A DNA stretch of 64,000 nucleotides from Actibacterium sp. MT2.3-13A (GTDB lineage: Bacteria; Pseudomonadota; Alphaproteobacteria; Rhodobacterales; Rhodobacteraceae): positions 239,874 to 303,873 of the forward strand of contig NZ_JAGSOU010000002.1 of NCBI RefSeq assembly GCF_018139985.1, written 5' to 3'. Numbering within the stretch: position 1 is the first letter of the stretch; every line of letters begins with the position of its first letter. This document shows positions 1 to 9,688 of the stretch, one piece after another. The notes beneath the pieces were generated by a model. It was not told the origin of the DNA, did not search any database, and worked only from the letters and a program-made list of their open reading frames with translations. A program made the position numbers and the translations under genes.

Positions 1-222
1 GATCTCGGGATGGGCGAAAAGCGCGCCCGCGGAATGCACGGTGATGGTCAGCGCGCCGCCGGTGGCCTCGGACACGTCGGCGGCGAATTGCTGGATGTTC
101 TGGGTGTGGAACACGCTGTCGCCATAGGGCGTGGGCATGTCCCAGTTCTCCGCCGCGGCGGGAAGGGCCAAGGCCGCGCCGACAAGGGCACCGGCAAGCG
201 GTTTGAGCATGTGAAAGGTCAT
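1..222 (-). CDS. TRAP transporter substrate-binding protein, DctP family (partial, N-terminus only)
   Basis: Only the first 74 codons are in the window; the gene runs off the left edge. The visible part starts with a signal peptide (hydrophobic core LAGALVGAALALP, AAA-E cleavage) and continues with NWDMPTPYGDSVFHTQNIQQ and GALTITVHSAGALF. That pattern, a beta strand, then a long helix containing FA.DV, then the TITVHSAG strand, is typical of the periplasmic DctP receptor of tripartite ATP-independent transporters for organic acids. An alternative ATG lies four codons downstream. The ligand cannot be told from this fragment. It is divergent from the hydantoinase gene, with about 140 bases between them. 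Confidence 0.8.
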   Translation of the reverse strand, partial: MTFHMLKPLAGALVGAALALPAAAENWDMPTPYGDSVFHTQNIQQFAADVSEATGGALTITVHSAGALFAHPEI

Positions 223-294
223 TTTTCTTGTCCCTGTTGGTTGCGGTGGCGAACTGATTGACGGGCCGGCCACCCCGGACCCGACACAGGCAGC

Positions 295-324
295 TTGACC
301 ACACACTTGCATTTTGTCAATAAT
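295..324 (+). promoter_or_regulatory. Possible sigma70-type promoter of the hydantoinase gene
   Basis: TTGACC at 295-300 followed, after 18 bases, by AATAAT at 319-324 is the best -35/-10-like pair in the divergent gap between the TRAP receptor and hydantoinase genes. The gap is also locally AT-rich, unlike its surroundings. A Shine-Dalgarno GGGAGG lies at about 351-357, just before the ATG at 364. Pattern match only. Confidence 0.3.
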
Positions 325-363
325 TTGTAAGCGAGAACGCAAGCCAGAGCCGGGAGGATCACG

Positions 364-3300
364 ATGGGCGATCAGGCAGAGAACGGACAAGTCACCCGGC
401 GCTGGGATTTTTGGATCGACCGCGGCGGCACCTTCACCGATGTCATCGGCCGCGCCCCCGAGGGCGAGCTGACGGCGCTGAAGCTGCTGTCGGAAAACCC
501 CGAGGCCTACGAGGATGCCGCGATCGAGGGCATCCGGCGCCTGCTGCGGCTCGCGCCCGGCGCGGCGATCCCGCCCGGGCGCGTGGGCACGGTGCGGATG
601 GGCACCACGGTCGCCACCAACGCCCTGCTGGAGCGCAAGGGCGACCGCACCCTGTTGCTGATCACCAAGGGCTTCCGCGATGCGCTGCGCATCGCCTACC
701 AGGACCGCCCGGACATCTTCGCCAAGGAGATCATCCTGCCCGAGCAGCTCTATGAGCGCGTGGTCGAGGTGGAGGAGCGCGTCCGCGCCGACGGCACGGT
801 CGAACGCGCCCTCGACCCCGCCTCGGTGGCCGGGGCGCTGGCGCAGGCCAGGGCCGACGGGATCGACGCGGTGGCGATCGTTCTGATGCACGCCTGGGCC
901 GCACCGGAGCACGAGAGGATGCTGGTCGACGCCGCCCGCGCCGCGGGCTTCGGCCAGATCTCGGCCAGCCACGAGGTCTCGCCGCTGATCAAGCTGGTGG
1001 GGCGTGGCGACACAACGGTTGTCGATGCCTATCTGACGCCGATCCTGTCGCGCTATGTGGCGCGGGTCGCCTCGGCGCTGGGCGCGACGCCGCCGGACCA
1101 GCCGGGGCCGACGCTGCAATTCATGATGTCCTCGGGCGGGCTGACCGCCGCCGACCGCTTCAAGGGCCGCGACGCGATCCTGTCGGGCCCGGCGGGCGGC
1201 GTCGTGGGCATGGCACGCACCGGGCAACTGGCCGGCCATGACCATGTGATCGGCTTCGACATGGGCGGGACCTCGACCGATGTGGCGCATTTCGACGGCA
1301 ATTTCGAGCGCGCCTTCGAGACCCAGGTCGCGGGCGTGCGGATGCGCGCACCGATGCTGCGCGTCCACACCGTGGCCGCCGGCGGCGGCTCCATCCTGCA
1401 TGCCGAGCCGGGGCGCTTCCGCGTCGGGCCCGACAGCGCGGGGGCCGATCCCGGCCCCGCCTGCTATCGCCGCGGCGGGCCGCTGACCGTCACCGACGCC
1501 AACGTCATGCTGGGCAAGCTGAACCCCGAATTCTTCCCCGCCATCTTCGGCCCCGATCAGGACCAGCCGCTGGACCGCGACGCCGTCGCCGCGCGTTTCG
1601 CCGAAATCGCCGGGGCCGAGGGCAAAAGCGCGGAGGAGGTCGCCGAGGGCTTCCTCCAGATCGCGGTGGAGAACATGGCCAACGCGATCAAGAAGATCTC
1701 CGTCCAGCGCGGCCATGACGTGACGCGCTACCTGCTCAACGCCTTCGGCGGCGCGGGCGGGCAGCATGCCTGCCTGGTGGCCGACGCGCTGGGCATGACC
1801 CGCGTGCTGATCCATCCGCTGTCGGGCCTGCTGTCGGCCTACGGCATTGGCCTCGCGCGCGTCACCGAGGCGCGCCAGCAGGGGCTTGAGGTGGAAATGC
1901 AGCAGGGCGCGCTGGAGGGCATCGAGGCATCGCTCGCCCGGCTGACCGGCGAGGTGCGCGCGGCGCTTTCCGCCCAGGGCGTGGCCGAGGCGGCGATCGG
2001 GCTGACCCGCCGGCTGCACCTGCGCTATGCCGGCACCGACACCGCCCTGCCCGTCCTTTGGGACGGCGACATGGCCGGGGCACGGGCACAGTTCGAGGCC
2101 GCGCATATGTCCGAGTTCGGCTTCACCGACCCCGACGCGCCGCTGATCGTCGAGGCGACCGAGATCGAGGGCCAGGCCGGCGACGCCGACGCCGAGCCGG
2201 AACCGGCCGCCGACCTGGCCGAGGGCGCGGCCGAGGCCGAAACCCGCGTGCCGGTCTATTCCGGCGGGCAGTGGCACGACGCGGCGGTGGTCCGCCGCGC
2301 GGCCATGACGCCCGGCCGCAGCGTCACCGGCCCCGCGCTGATCATCGAGGCCAACCAGACCGTGGTGGTCGAGCCCGGCTGGCGCGCCGAGGTCACCGCC
2401 CGCGACCACATCCTGATGACCCGCGTCACCGCCGCCGCGCGCCAGCGCGCCGCGGGCACCGAGGCCGACCCGGTGCTGCTGGAGGTCTTCAACAACCTGT
2501 TCATGAACATCGCCGAGCAAATGGGCGTGGCGCTTCAGAAAACCGCGCGTTCGGTAAACATCAAGGAACGGCTGGATTTCTCCTGCGCGGTGTTCGACGC
2601 CGAGGGCGCGCTGGTCGCCAACGCGCCGCATATGCCGGTGCATCTGGGCTCCATGGACCGCTCGGTCGAGACGGTGATCCGCCTGAACCGCGGCCAGATC
2701 CGGCCCGGCGACGTCTATGCGCTGAACGCCCCCTACAACGGCGGCACCCACCTGCCCGACATCACCGTGGTCACGCCGGTCTTCGACACGGCAGGCAAGG
2801 ACATCCTGTTCTGGGTCGCCTCGCGCGGCCACCATGCCGATGTGGGCGGCATCGCGCCGGGCTCGATGACGCCGCGCGCCACGCGGGTGGACGAGGAAGG
2901 TGTCCTGATCGACAACTTCAAGCTGGTCGAGGACGGGCGCTTCCGCGAGGGGCCGCTGCGCGAATTGCTGGCCGACCACCCCTACCCCTGCCGCAACCCC
3001 GACCAGAACGTCGCCGACCTCAAGGCGCAGGTCGCCGCCAACGCCCGCGGCGTGGCCGAGCTGCGCCACATGATCGAAGGCTTCGGGCTGGACGTGGTGC
3101 AGGCCTATATGGGCCATGTTCAGGACAACGCCGCGGCCGAGGTCTCGCGCGTGATCGGGCGGCTGTCGGACGGGGCCTACGAATACCCCACCGACACCGG
3201 CCAGGTGATCAGGGTCAAGGTGACGGTGGACCGCGAGCGCGGCGAGGCCACGGTGGATTTCACCGGCACCTCTCCGGCGATGGCGAACAATTTCAACGCG

Positions 3301-4002
3301 CCCGCGCCGGTGACGCGCGCCGCCGTCCTTTACGTCTTCCGGGTGATGGTCGAGGCGCCGATCCCGATGAACGCGGGCTGCCTGCGCCCGGTAAAAATCG
3401 TGGTGCCCGAGGGCTCCATGCTCGCCCCGCGCTACCCCGCGGCGGTGGTCGCCGGCAACGTGGAGACCAGCCAGCATGTCACCAACGCGCTGTTCGGCGC
3501 GCTGGGGGCGATGGCCAACAGCCAGGGCACGATGAACAACCTGACCTTCGGCAACGAACGGCACCAGTATTACGAGACGATCTGCTCGGGCAGCCCGGCG
3601 GGGTGGATGAACGACGGCACCGGCTTCGCCGGGACCGACGGGGTGCATGTGCACATGACCAACTCGCGGCTGACCGATCCCGAGATCCTGGAGCTGCGCT
3701 ACCCGGTGGTGCTGGAGGAGTTCGGCATCGACGCGGGTTCGGGCGGCAAGGGCACCTGGTGCGCGGGCGACGGCACCACGCGGCGCATCCGCTTCCTCGA
3801 GGCGATGGACCTCGCGATCCTGTCCTCGCACCGCGAGATCGCGCCGCGCGGCATCGGCAGCGGCGGCCCGGGCCGCGTGGGGCGGACGGAAATCCACCGC
3901 GCCGACGGCACCGTCGAGGTGCTGGCCGCCGCCGACCAGACCCATGTCGCCCCGGGCGACGCCGTGGTCATCGTCACGCCGACGGCGGGCGGCTGCGGCT
4001 AG
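364..4002 (+). CDS. Hydantoinase/5-oxoprolinase family protein, HyuA-HyuB fusion
   Basis: A 1212-residue protein fusing the two subunits of ATP-dependent hydantoinase/oxoprolinase. The N-terminal half is HyuA-like: the phosphate-binding DRGGTFTDV is at about 19-27 and a second actin-fold signature [11 protein letters not shown] at about 298-308. The C-terminal half, from about residue 700, is HyuB-like ([16 protein letters not shown], then [14 protein letters not shown], and a glycine-rich end GSGGPGRVG). Such proteins open cyclic amides (5-oxoproline, N-methylhydantoin) using ATP; the length is close to eukaryotic-type 5-oxoprolinases. A strong GGAGG precedes the ATG. It converges on the M20 amidohydrolase; both enzymes act on amide bonds. 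The exact substrate is unknown: 5-oxoproline is the textbook guess, but the neighbourhood (molybdenum hydroxylase, importer) suggests a ring compound. Confidence 0.9.
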   Translation: MGDQAENGQVTRRWDFWIDRGGTFTDVIGRAPEGELTALKLLSENPEAYEDAAIEGIRRLLRLAPGAAIPPGRVGTVRMGTTVATNALLERKGDRTLLLITKGFRDALRIAYQDRPDIFAKEIILPEQLYERVVEVEERVRADGTVERALDPASVAGALAQARADGIDAVAIVLMHAWAAPEHERMLVDAARAAGFGQISASHEVSPLIKLVGRGDTTVVDAYLTPILSRYVARVASALGATPPDQPGPTLQFMMSSGGLTAADRFKGRDAILSGPAGGVVGMARTGQLAGHDHVIGFDMGGTSTDVAHFDGNFERAFETQVAGVRMRAPMLRVHTVAAGGGSILHAEPGRFRVGPDSAGADPGPACYRRGGPLTVTDANVMLGKLNPEFFPAIFGPDQDQPLDRDAVAARFAEIAGAEGKSAEEVAEGFLQIAVENMANAIKKISVQRGHDVTRYLLNAFGGAGGQHACLVADALGMTRVLIHPLSGLLSAYGIGLARVTEARQQGLEVEMQQGALEGIEASLARLTGEVRAALSAQGVAEAAIGLTRRLHLRYAGTDTALPVLWDGDMAGARAQFEAAHMSEFGFTDPDAPLIVEATEIEGQAGDADAEPEPAADLAEGAAEAETRVPVYSGGQWHDAAVVRRAAMTPGRSVTGPALIIEANQTVVVEPGWRAEVTARDHILMTRVTAAARQRAAGTEADPVLLEVFNNLFMNIAEQMGVALQKTARSVNIKERLDFSCAVFDAEGALVANAPHMPVHLGSMDRSVETVIRLNRGQIRPGDVYALNAPYNGGTHLPDITVVTPVFDTAGKDILFWVASRGHHADVGGIAPGSMTPRATRVDEEGVLIDNFKLVEDGRFREGPLRELLADHPYPCRNPDQNVADLKAQVAANARGVAELRHMIEGFGLDVVQAYMGHVQDNAAAEVSRVIGRLSDGAYEYPTDTGQVIRVKVTVDRERGEATVDFTGTSPAMANNFNAPAPVTRAAVLYVFRVMVEAPIPMNAGCLRPVKIVVPEGSMLAPRYPAAVVAGNVETSQHVTNALFGALGAMANSQGTMNNLTFGNERHQYYETICSGSPAGWMNDGTGFAGTDGVHVHMTNSRLTDPEILELRYPVVLEEFGIDAGSGGKGTWCAGDGTTRRIRFLEAMDLAILSSHREIAPRGIGSGGPGRVGRTEIHRADGTVEVLAAADQTHVAPGDAVVIVTPTAGGCG

Positions 4003-4071
4003 AAAAGGCGGCGGGGCGCCGGCCATCGCCGACGCCCCCGCGATCCATGCGGAAACCTGGGCCGCCGCGGC

Positions 4072-5259
4072 CTAGGCCGGGCGGTTCCCGGCGTTCAGCG
4101 CCCGCGCCGCGACCTCGCAGAAATACTGCGCGCCCAGCGTCAGGATCTCGTCGTTGAACTGGTAGTTCGGGCTGTGCAGGTTGCGCCCGCCCTCGGCCGG
4201 TCCGTTGCCGATCCAGATATAGGCGCCGGGGCGGTCGTTCAGCATGAAGGCGAAATCCTCGGCCGCCATGCTGGGCGGCAGGTCGGTGGCCACGGCCTCG
4301 GGCCCGACGATGCCCTGCGCGGCCTCCAGCGCCAGCGCGGCGGCGGAGGCGGCGTTGATGGTGGCAGGATAGCGGCGCAGGTAATCGAACTCCGCCTCGG
4401 CGTGATAGGCCGAGGCGATGGCACGGGCGCGGTGGCCCATCTCCGCCTCAAGGAAATCGCGGGTCCCGGGCGCGAAGGTCCGCACCGTGCCGCGCAGCAC
4501 GATCCGCTCGGGGATGACGTTCAGCGTGTCGCCGGCGTGGATCTGGGTGATCGAGATCACCGCCGGATCGACGGGCGCGACGGCGCGGCTGATCAGCGTC
4601 TGCCAGGCCATCTGCACCTGCGCGGCCAGGGTGATCGGGTCGATCCCCTCATGCGGCATGGCGCCGTGGCTGCCGCGCCCGATCAGGCGCAACTCGAACG
4701 TGTCGAAGGCGGCCATCACGGGCCCGGAATGCACGGCAAAGCGCCCGGCCTCCAGCCCCGGCCAGTTGTGCATCGAGAACACCTGATCGACCGGGAAACG
4801 CGCGAACAGGCCGTCCGCGATCATCTCGCGCGCGCCGCCCTCGTTCTCCTCGGCGGGCTGGAAGATGAACACCACCGTGCCCGGCCCCGGCGGGTTCGCC
4901 GCCATGTGCTTCGCCGCGCCCAGCAGCATCGTGGTGTGGCCGTCATGGCCGCAGGCATGCATCTTGCCCGGGGTGGTCGAGGCATAGGGCAGCCCCGTCG
5001 TCTCGGTCACGTCGAGCGCGTCGATATCCGCGCGCAGGCCGACGGTCCAGCCGTCGCCGTTGCGCAGGATGCCGACGACGCCGGTGCCCGCGATCCCCTC
5101 ATGCACCTCCAGCCCCATCGCGCGCAGTTCGCGGGCGATGAAGACGGCGGTGCGATGTTCCTGAAAGGCGGTCTCGGGATGCGCGTGCAGGTCGTGGCGC
5201 CATTGCGTGAGCAACGGCAGCATGGCCTGGATATCGTCTGCAATACGCATCGCGGTCAC
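4072..5259 (-). CDS. M20-family amidohydrolase (hippurate hydrolase / N-acyl amino acid amidohydrolase type)
   Basis: A 395-residue metalloenzyme of the M20D/AbgB-HipO group. Visible motifs are GLRADIDALDV (about 73-83), the metal-binding HACGHDGHTTMLLG, the catalytic-base region PAEENEGGAREMI and MHNWPG. Family members hydrolyse N-acyl or N-aroyl amino acids, or carbamoyl derivatives, in the cytoplasm. It is the last gene of the minus-strand unit. The GTG at 5259 overlaps the CoxG-like stop codon (GTGA), indicating translational coupling; an ATG four codons inside (5250) is the alternative start. Together with the molybdenum hydroxylase upstream it probably acts late in the pathway, releasing an amine or ammonia from a ring-opened intermediate (inference). 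Confidence 0.9.
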   Translation of the reverse strand: MTAMRIADDIQAMLPLLTQWRHDLHAHPETAFQEHRTAVFIARELRAMGLEVHEGIAGTGVVGILRNGDGWTVGLRADIDALDVTETTGLPYASTTPGKMHACGHDGHTTMLLGAAKHMAANPPGPGTVVFIFQPAEENEGGAREMIADGLFARFPVDQVFSMHNWPGLEAGRFAVHSGPVMAAFDTFELRLIGRGSHGAMPHEGIDPITLAAQVQMAWQTLISRAVAPVDPAVISITQIHAGDTLNVIPERIVLRGTVRTFAPGTRDFLEAEMGHRARAIASAYHAEAEFDYLRRYPATINAASAAALALEAAQGIVGPEAVATDLPPSMAAEDFAFMLNDRPGAYIWIGNGPAEGGRNLHSPNYQFNDEILTLGAQYFCEVAARALNAGNRPA

Positions 5260-5852
5260 CCGAAGATGAGGGTCAGGCCGATACCGAGGGCGAGGCCGAC
5301 AAGAAGCCAGGCCACGCGGTCGATCAGCGGAATATGCCCAGCCGCCGCGGGCGCCGCGGCGGGCGCCGCGCCGGCGGCAGCACCACCTGCCGGGGTGGCG
5401 GCAGCCTGTTCGCCGCCCGTCAGCACGCGCGAGAATCCGGCGAAGAAGTCGTCGGCCGTCTTTTTCGCGACGCCTTGGATCAGGCGGCCGCCGACGCTGG
5501 CCAGCTTGCCGCCGATATCGGCGTCGGCGACATAGCTCAACCGCGTGCCGTCGCCCTCGGGCGCCAGCGTGATCCGGGCCTCGCCCTTGGCGAAGCCCGC
5601 AGGCCCGCCCTGACCGCGCCCGCGCAGCGTGTAGGAGACCGGCGGGTTCAGGTCGGCCAGTTCCACCTTGCCCTTGAAGGTGGCCGAAACCGGCCCGACC
5701 TTGGCGACCACGGTGGCGGTGAACTCACGCTCGCCGGTCTGCTCCATCGCCTGGCAGCCGGGGATGGAGCGGCGCAGCACCTCGGGGTCGTTCAGACCTT
5801 TCCAGACCGCCTCGGGGGCGGCCGGGATCAGGGCATCGCCTTCGAACCGCAT
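5256..5852 (-). CDS. CoxG-like SRPBCC protein with C-terminal membrane anchor
   Basis: 198 residues. The first about 145 form a CoxG (carbon monoxide dehydrogenase subunit G) domain of the START/SRPBCC fold: MRFEGDALIPA, VWKGLNDPEVL, SIPGCQ, KVGPVSATFKGKVEL and GGKLASVGGRLIQGVA. An Ala/Pro-rich linker follows (AATPAGGAAAGAAPAAAPAA), then a C-terminal hydrophobic segment (WLLVGLALGIGLTLIFG) that should anchor it to the inner membrane. CoxG proteins accompany molybdenum hydroxylases and are thought to help recruit or mature the enzyme at the membrane. One base separates it from the upstream dehydrogenase gene. Its presence here supports a functional, membrane-associated hydroxylase rather than a relic. 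Confidence 0.9.
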   Translation of the reverse strand: MRFEGDALIPAAPEAVWKGLNDPEVLRRSIPGCQAMEQTGEREFTATVVAKVGPVSATFKGKVELADLNPPVSYTLRGRGQGGPAGFAKGEARITLAPEGDGTRLSYVADADIGGKLASVGGRLIQGVAKKTADDFFAGFSRVLTGGEQAAATPAGGAAAGAAPAAAPAAAGHIPLIDRVAWLLVGLALGIGLTLIFG

Positions 5853-5853
5853 C

Positions 5854-6747
5854 TCAGGCCCCCGTCATCTGGGTATAGACGCGGTAGAGCGCCTGCGTTC
5901 CGTCCTCGCCGAAGCCGCCGTCGACGAGGCGCTGGTAGAGGCCGCGCGCCAGCGTCAGCCCGGGCAGGTCGATCTGCATGCGCTCGGCCTCGGCCAGGGC
6001 GATGGACATGTCCTTGACGAAATGGTGCACGAAGAAGCCCGGCGCGTAATCGCCGGCCACCATCTTCGGCCCCAGCCCGTTCAGCAGGAAGCTCGACGCC
6101 GCGCCGGTGCCGATCGCGTCGAGCACCGCGGTCTGATCCAGCCCGGCCGCCTTGGCGTAGGAGAGGCTCTCGCTCACCGCCAGCATGGTCGAGGCGATGG
6201 CGATCTGGTTGGCCATCTTGGTGTGCTGGCCGGCGCCCGCGGCGCCCATGTGCACGATCTTGCCGCCCATCGCGTCGAAAAGCGGCATCGCCTTGTCGAA
6301 AGCCGCGGCGTCGCCGCCGACCATGATCGCCAGCGTGCCGGCCCGGGCGCCCACGTCGCCACCCGACACCGGCGCGTCCAGCGCCGCCAGCCCGCGATCC
6401 GCGGCCGCCGCGGCGATGCGCTGCGCCAGTTCCGGGCTGGAGGTGGTCATGTCGATCAGGATCGCACCGTCGCGGGCGCGCTCCACGATGCCGCCGGGCG
6501 CGAGGTAGACTTCCTCCACGTCCTTGGGGTAGCCGACGATGGTGATCACCACGTCGCAGGCCGCGGCCACGTCGCCGGGGCTGTCCTTCCAGACCGCGCC
6601 CCTGGCGACCAGGTCGTCGGCCTTGGCGCGGGTGCGGTTGTAGACGCAGAGATCATGGCCGGCGGCCAGAATATGCCCCGCCATGCTCTGTCCCATGATC
6701 CCGAGACCGATGAAGCCGACCGTCATCTTTTCCGTCGAAGCGTTCAT
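5854..6747 (-). CDS. NAD(P)-dependent beta-hydroxyacid dehydrogenase (3-hydroxyisobutyrate / tartronate semialdehyde reductase family)
   Basis: 297 residues. The N-terminal Rossmann motif is GFIGLGIMGQSM; the substrate-binding DAPVSGGDVGARAG is the classical form, and the catalytic lysine is in GAGQHTKMANQI. The all-helical C-terminal domain is complete. The family oxidises or reduces beta-hydroxyacids such as 3-hydroxyisobutyrate, tartronate semialdehyde or 4-hydroxybutyrate. The start codon overlaps the end of the molybdenum hydroxylase large subunit (ATGA), so it is co-translated with that enzyme and probably handles an acid formed after ring opening. Unlike the two related enzymes further right in the window (GRTP type), this one has the standard SGG motif. 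Confidence 0.9.
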   Translation of the reverse strand: MNASTEKMTVGFIGLGIMGQSMAGHILAAGHDLCVYNRTRAKADDLVARGAVWKDSPGDVAAACDVVITIVGYPKDVEEVYLAPGGIVERARDGAILIDMTTSSPELAQRIAAAAADRGLAALDAPVSGGDVGARAGTLAIMVGGDAAAFDKAMPLFDAMGGKIVHMGAAGAGQHTKMANQIAIASTMLAVSESLSYAKAAGLDQTAVLDAIGTGAASSFLLNGLGPKMVAGDYAPGFFVHHFVKDMSIALAEAERMQIDLPGLTLARGLYQRLVDGGFGEDGTQALYRVYTQMTGA

Positions 6748-9203
6748 GCCCTGCCTGTCCTTCCGTCTGAGTTGCCTGGCGTTCCGTGAGTGGTGGTGTC
6801 GTGAGCGGTGGTGCCAGGGTCTGAAAAAGAGGTTCCGTAAGTGAAATTGCCGGCGCCGCGCATCAGTGCGCGCATGCGTTGCGGCGACAGCGGCATCTGC
6901 TCGGCGGTCACGCCGAGGGGCGCCAGCGCATCGTTGACGGCCCCCGCGATCACCCCGATCGAGCCCATGATGCCGCCCTCGGCCATGCCCTTGATCCCCG
7001 CCGGGGTCTTGCGGTTGGGGGTGTGCATGGGGAGGATCTCGATATTGGGCAGCTCGCAGGCGGTGGCGACCAGGTAGTCGGCCAGCGTCGCGGTCAGGTT
7101 CTGGCCGCTCTCGTCATAGATGACCTCCTCGAACAGCGCGCCGCTCAGCCCCATGCCGACCGCGCCCTGCTGCTGGCCCTTGACCACCAGCGGGTTGAGC
7201 ACGGTGCCGCAATCCTCGGCCACGACATAGCGGGCGATGGCGATGCGCCCGGTGGCCGGGTCGATCTCGACCTCGCAGGCATGGGTGGAGTTGGAATAGG
7301 TCATCGCCGGAGGGTCGTAGGTGAGCGACACATCGAGGCCCGGCGCGATGCCCTCGGGCAGCGCGGTGGGGTCGAGATAGGCGCGCCGCGCCACGTCGGC
7401 GAGGCTGACGCCGGTGGCCTGCCAGGCGTCCTCTAGCCGCCGCTCGACCTGGCCGTCCTGCAACCGAAGCCCCTGCGCATCGTTGAGGTTCAGCATGCCG
7501 GCGGCGATGGCCAGCACCTTTTCCGCCGCCTTCTGCGCGCAGAGATAGAGCGTCCCGCCCCCTGCCGTGGCGCCGCGCGCGCCGCGGCTGCCCATGCCGT
7601 AGGGCGCGATGTCGGTATGGCCCATGTGGACATTCACCATGTCCGGGGTCACGCCCAGCCCCTCGGCCACGGCCTGCGCCAGCGGCGTTTCATAGCCCTG
7701 CCCCGAGCCCATCACGCCGACCGAGGCATTGACCGCGCCCGACGGCTCGATCCGCACCCAGGCGGCCTCGTGCCCCGAGCCGGGGATGCCGGCGGCCTTG
7801 TAGAATTCCGAGCCGTAGGTGGTGGATTCGACCACCGTGCACAGGCCCAGGCCCAGCAGCCGCCCCTCGGCCCGCGCCTGCGCCTGGCGGGCGCGGAAGG
7901 CGGGCACGTCGATGGCAGCGACCGCCGCCTCCAGCGTTTCCAGCGGCGTGACATCCTCCAGCACCTCGCCGGTGGGCATCGTGAAGGGCAGATCGGCGGG
8001 CCGCACCGCGTTGATCCGGCGCACCTCGACCGGGTCGAGGCCCAGCTCGCGCGCCACCGCGTCGATCGTGCCCTCCATCACCCAGCTGGTGATCGCCATC
8101 GGCGCGCGCATCGGGCCGTTGCCGCACTTGTTGGTCAGCACCACCTTCACGTCGAAGGCGTAGTCGCTGATCCGGTAGGGCCCGGTCAGGATCATCGCGA
8201 TCACCCGCGCCATATAGTTGGCTGGGTAGAAGCAATAGGCGCCGAAATCCTCGGTCAGGTCCAGTTCCAGCCCCAGGATGCGGCCGTCGGCGCGCACCGC
8301 GGCGCGGGTCACGCAATGGGTCTCGCGGGCATGGCTGGCCGAGGTCAGGTTCTCCAGCCGGTCCTCGCGCCAGCGCACCGGGCGGCCGAAATGGCGCGAC
8401 AGCGCCGCGACGGTCAACTCCTCGCGATAAAGCGCGATCTTCTGGCCGAAGCCGCCGCCGATATCCGGGCTGATCACCGTGACTTGGGTCTCGGTCAGGC
8501 CCATGCGCGCGGCCAGCTGGCTGCGCATCGGATGCGGCGCCTGGGTGCCGATATGCATGGTCAGATGCGACCGGCCCGCGTCCCAGTCGGCCAGGCAGCC
8601 GCGGGTCTCCATCGGCACATGGGTGTGGCGGTGCAGGTCGAAGCGCGCCTCGACCACGCGGGCGGCCTCGGCCCGGCGGGCGACCGGGTCGCCGGCGCGG
8701 AAGCTCTGGTGCGAGACCAGGTTGTCGGGCAGCGTGTCGTCGACCAGCGGCGCGCCGGGGGCCAGCGCCGCCGCGGTGTCGGCAACGCAGGGCAGCGGCT
8801 CATAGCTGACCTCGACCAGCTCGGCCGCGTCCTCGGCGACATAGCGGTCACGGGCCACGACCACCGCCACCGGGTCGCCGTGGAAGCGCACCTTGTCGAT
8901 GGGCAGGGTCGTCATCTCGACCGGGTGCAACCCCTCGATCGGCGGCGCGAGGCGCAGCGGCGCGGTCCATTGCGCCAGATCGCGGCCGGTGAACACGCCC
9001 AGCACGCCGGGCAGCGCGCGGGCGGCCTCGGTGTCGATGGCCGCAATCCGGGCGTGGGCATGGGGCGCGCGCACGAAACTTACCTGCAGCGCGCCAGGCA
9101 GCACGACATCGTCGAGATAGCGGCCCTTGCCGGTCAGAAACCGGCGATCCTCCTTGCGGGGCAAGGGCTTGCCGATATGGGTGAACGGCGTCTCGGTGGT
9201 CAT
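6744..9203 (-). CDS. Molybdenum hydroxylase large subunit (xanthine dehydrogenase / CoxL family)
   Basis: 819 residues from the ATG at 9203, which overlaps the small-subunit stop (ATGA); a longer in-frame reading upstream would run inside the small-subunit gene and is not real. Mo-cofactor motifs are present: GGGFGQK at about 248, a GQG-type loop (GSGQGYETPLAQ) and the C-terminal EGG (GMAEGGIMGS, about 741), which carries the catalytic glutamate. The active-site loop that reads AYRCSFR in true CO dehydrogenase and AYRGAGR in many relatives reads GNGPMRAPMAIT here (about 363), so it is not a form I CO dehydrogenase. It should hydroxylate a heterocycle or aldehyde using water. An unusual Thr/His/Gly-rich tail (about 30 residues) follows the last domain. 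Confidence 0.92.
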   Translation of the reverse strand: MTTETPFTHIGKPLPRKEDRRFLTGKGRYLDDVVLPGALQVSFVRAPHAHARIAAIDTEAARALPGVLGVFTGRDLAQWTAPLRLAPPIEGLHPVEMTTLPIDKVRFHGDPVAVVVARDRYVAEDAAELVEVSYEPLPCVADTAAALAPGAPLVDDTLPDNLVSHQSFRAGDPVARRAEAARVVEARFDLHRHTHVPMETRGCLADWDAGRSHLTMHIGTQAPHPMRSQLAARMGLTETQVTVISPDIGGGFGQKIALYREELTVAALSRHFGRPVRWREDRLENLTSASHARETHCVTRAAVRADGRILGLELDLTEDFGAYCFYPANYMARVIAMILTGPYRISDYAFDVKVVLTNKCGNGPMRAPMAITSWVMEGTIDAVARELGLDPVEVRRINAVRPADLPFTMPTGEVLEDVTPLETLEAAVAAIDVPAFRARQAQARAEGRLLGLGLCTVVESTTYGSEFYKAAGIPGSGHEAAWVRIEPSGAVNASVGVMGSGQGYETPLAQAVAEGLGVTPDMVNVHMGHTDIAPYGMGSRGARGATAGGGTLYLCAQKAAEKVLAIAAGMLNLNDAQGLRLQDGQVERRLEDAWQATGVSLADVARRAYLDPTALPEGIAPGLDVSLTYDPPAMTYSNSTHACEVEIDPATGRIAIARYVVAEDCGTVLNPLVVKGQQQGAVGMGLSGALFEEVIYDESGQNLTATLADYLVATACELPNIEILPMHTPNRKTPAGIKGMAEGGIMGSIGVIAGAVNDALAPLGVTAEQMPLSPQRMRALMRGAGNFTYGTSFSDPGTTAHDTTTHGTPGNSDGRTGRA

Positions 9204-9688
9204 GCGCCCCGCCCCCCGCGCATCGCTTCGGCGGCCTTGAGCACGGCCGTCACGATATTCTGGTATCCCGTGCAGCGGCACAGGTTGCCCGACAGCACAT
9301 CGCGCACCTCGGCCTCGGAGGGCGCGGGGTTTTCGCGCAGATAGGCCTCGAAGGTCATCACGATGCCCGCGGTGCAGAAACCGCATTGCAGCCCGTGCTC
9401 CTCGTGCAGCGCCTGCTGCAGAGGGCTCAGCGTGTCGCCCTCGGCGACCGCCTCGATGGTGGTCAGCTCGTGGCCCTCCAGCTGCACCGCATAGGTCAGG
9501 CAGGCGCGCGCGGGTCGGCCATCGATCAGGATGGTGCAGGCACCGCAGACGCCGTGCTCGCAGCCGACATGGGTGCCGGTGAGGTTCAGATCCTCGCGCA
9601 GCACGTCCGACAGCAGCTTGCGTGGCGGCACGACGAGGTCATGCGCCTCGCCGTTGACGACGAGGGAGATCGGCACGGGCGTGCTCAT
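9200..9688 (-). CDS. Molybdenum hydroxylase small subunit, two [2Fe-2S] clusters (CoxS type)
   Basis: 162 residues, the normal length. The N-terminal plant-ferredoxin-like cluster uses C43, C48, C51 and C63 (CEHGVCGAC then RAC). The C-terminal helical cluster uses C102, C105, C137 and C139 (CGFC and CRCTGYQNIV). All eight ligands are intact, so electron transfer from molybdopterin to FAD is possible. The gene lies between the medium and large subunit genes, overlapping both by four bases, the usual coxM-coxS-coxL order. Confidence 0.95.
   Translation of the reverse strand: MSTPVPISLVVNGEAHDLVVPPRKLLSDVLREDLNLTGTHVGCEHGVCGACTILIDGRPARACLTYAVQLEGHELTTIEAVAEGDTLSPLQQALHEEHGLQCGFCTAGIVMTFEAYLRENPAPSEAEVRDVLSGNLCRCTGYQNIVTAVLKAAEAMRGGRGA

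Noticed and set aside
2058..4157. A 699-codon open frame overlapping the hydantoinase gene
   Set aside because: Arg/Gly/Pro-rich translation typical of a shifted frame in GC-rich DNA; the overlapping frame encodes a complete, motif-bearing HyuA-HyuB protein with a good ribosome site.
6744..9203. Annotation of the hydroxylase as carbon monoxide dehydrogenase
   Set aside because: The CO-specific AYRCSFR loop is absent (GPMRAP instead), and the neighbours are an organic-solute importer and hydrolases.
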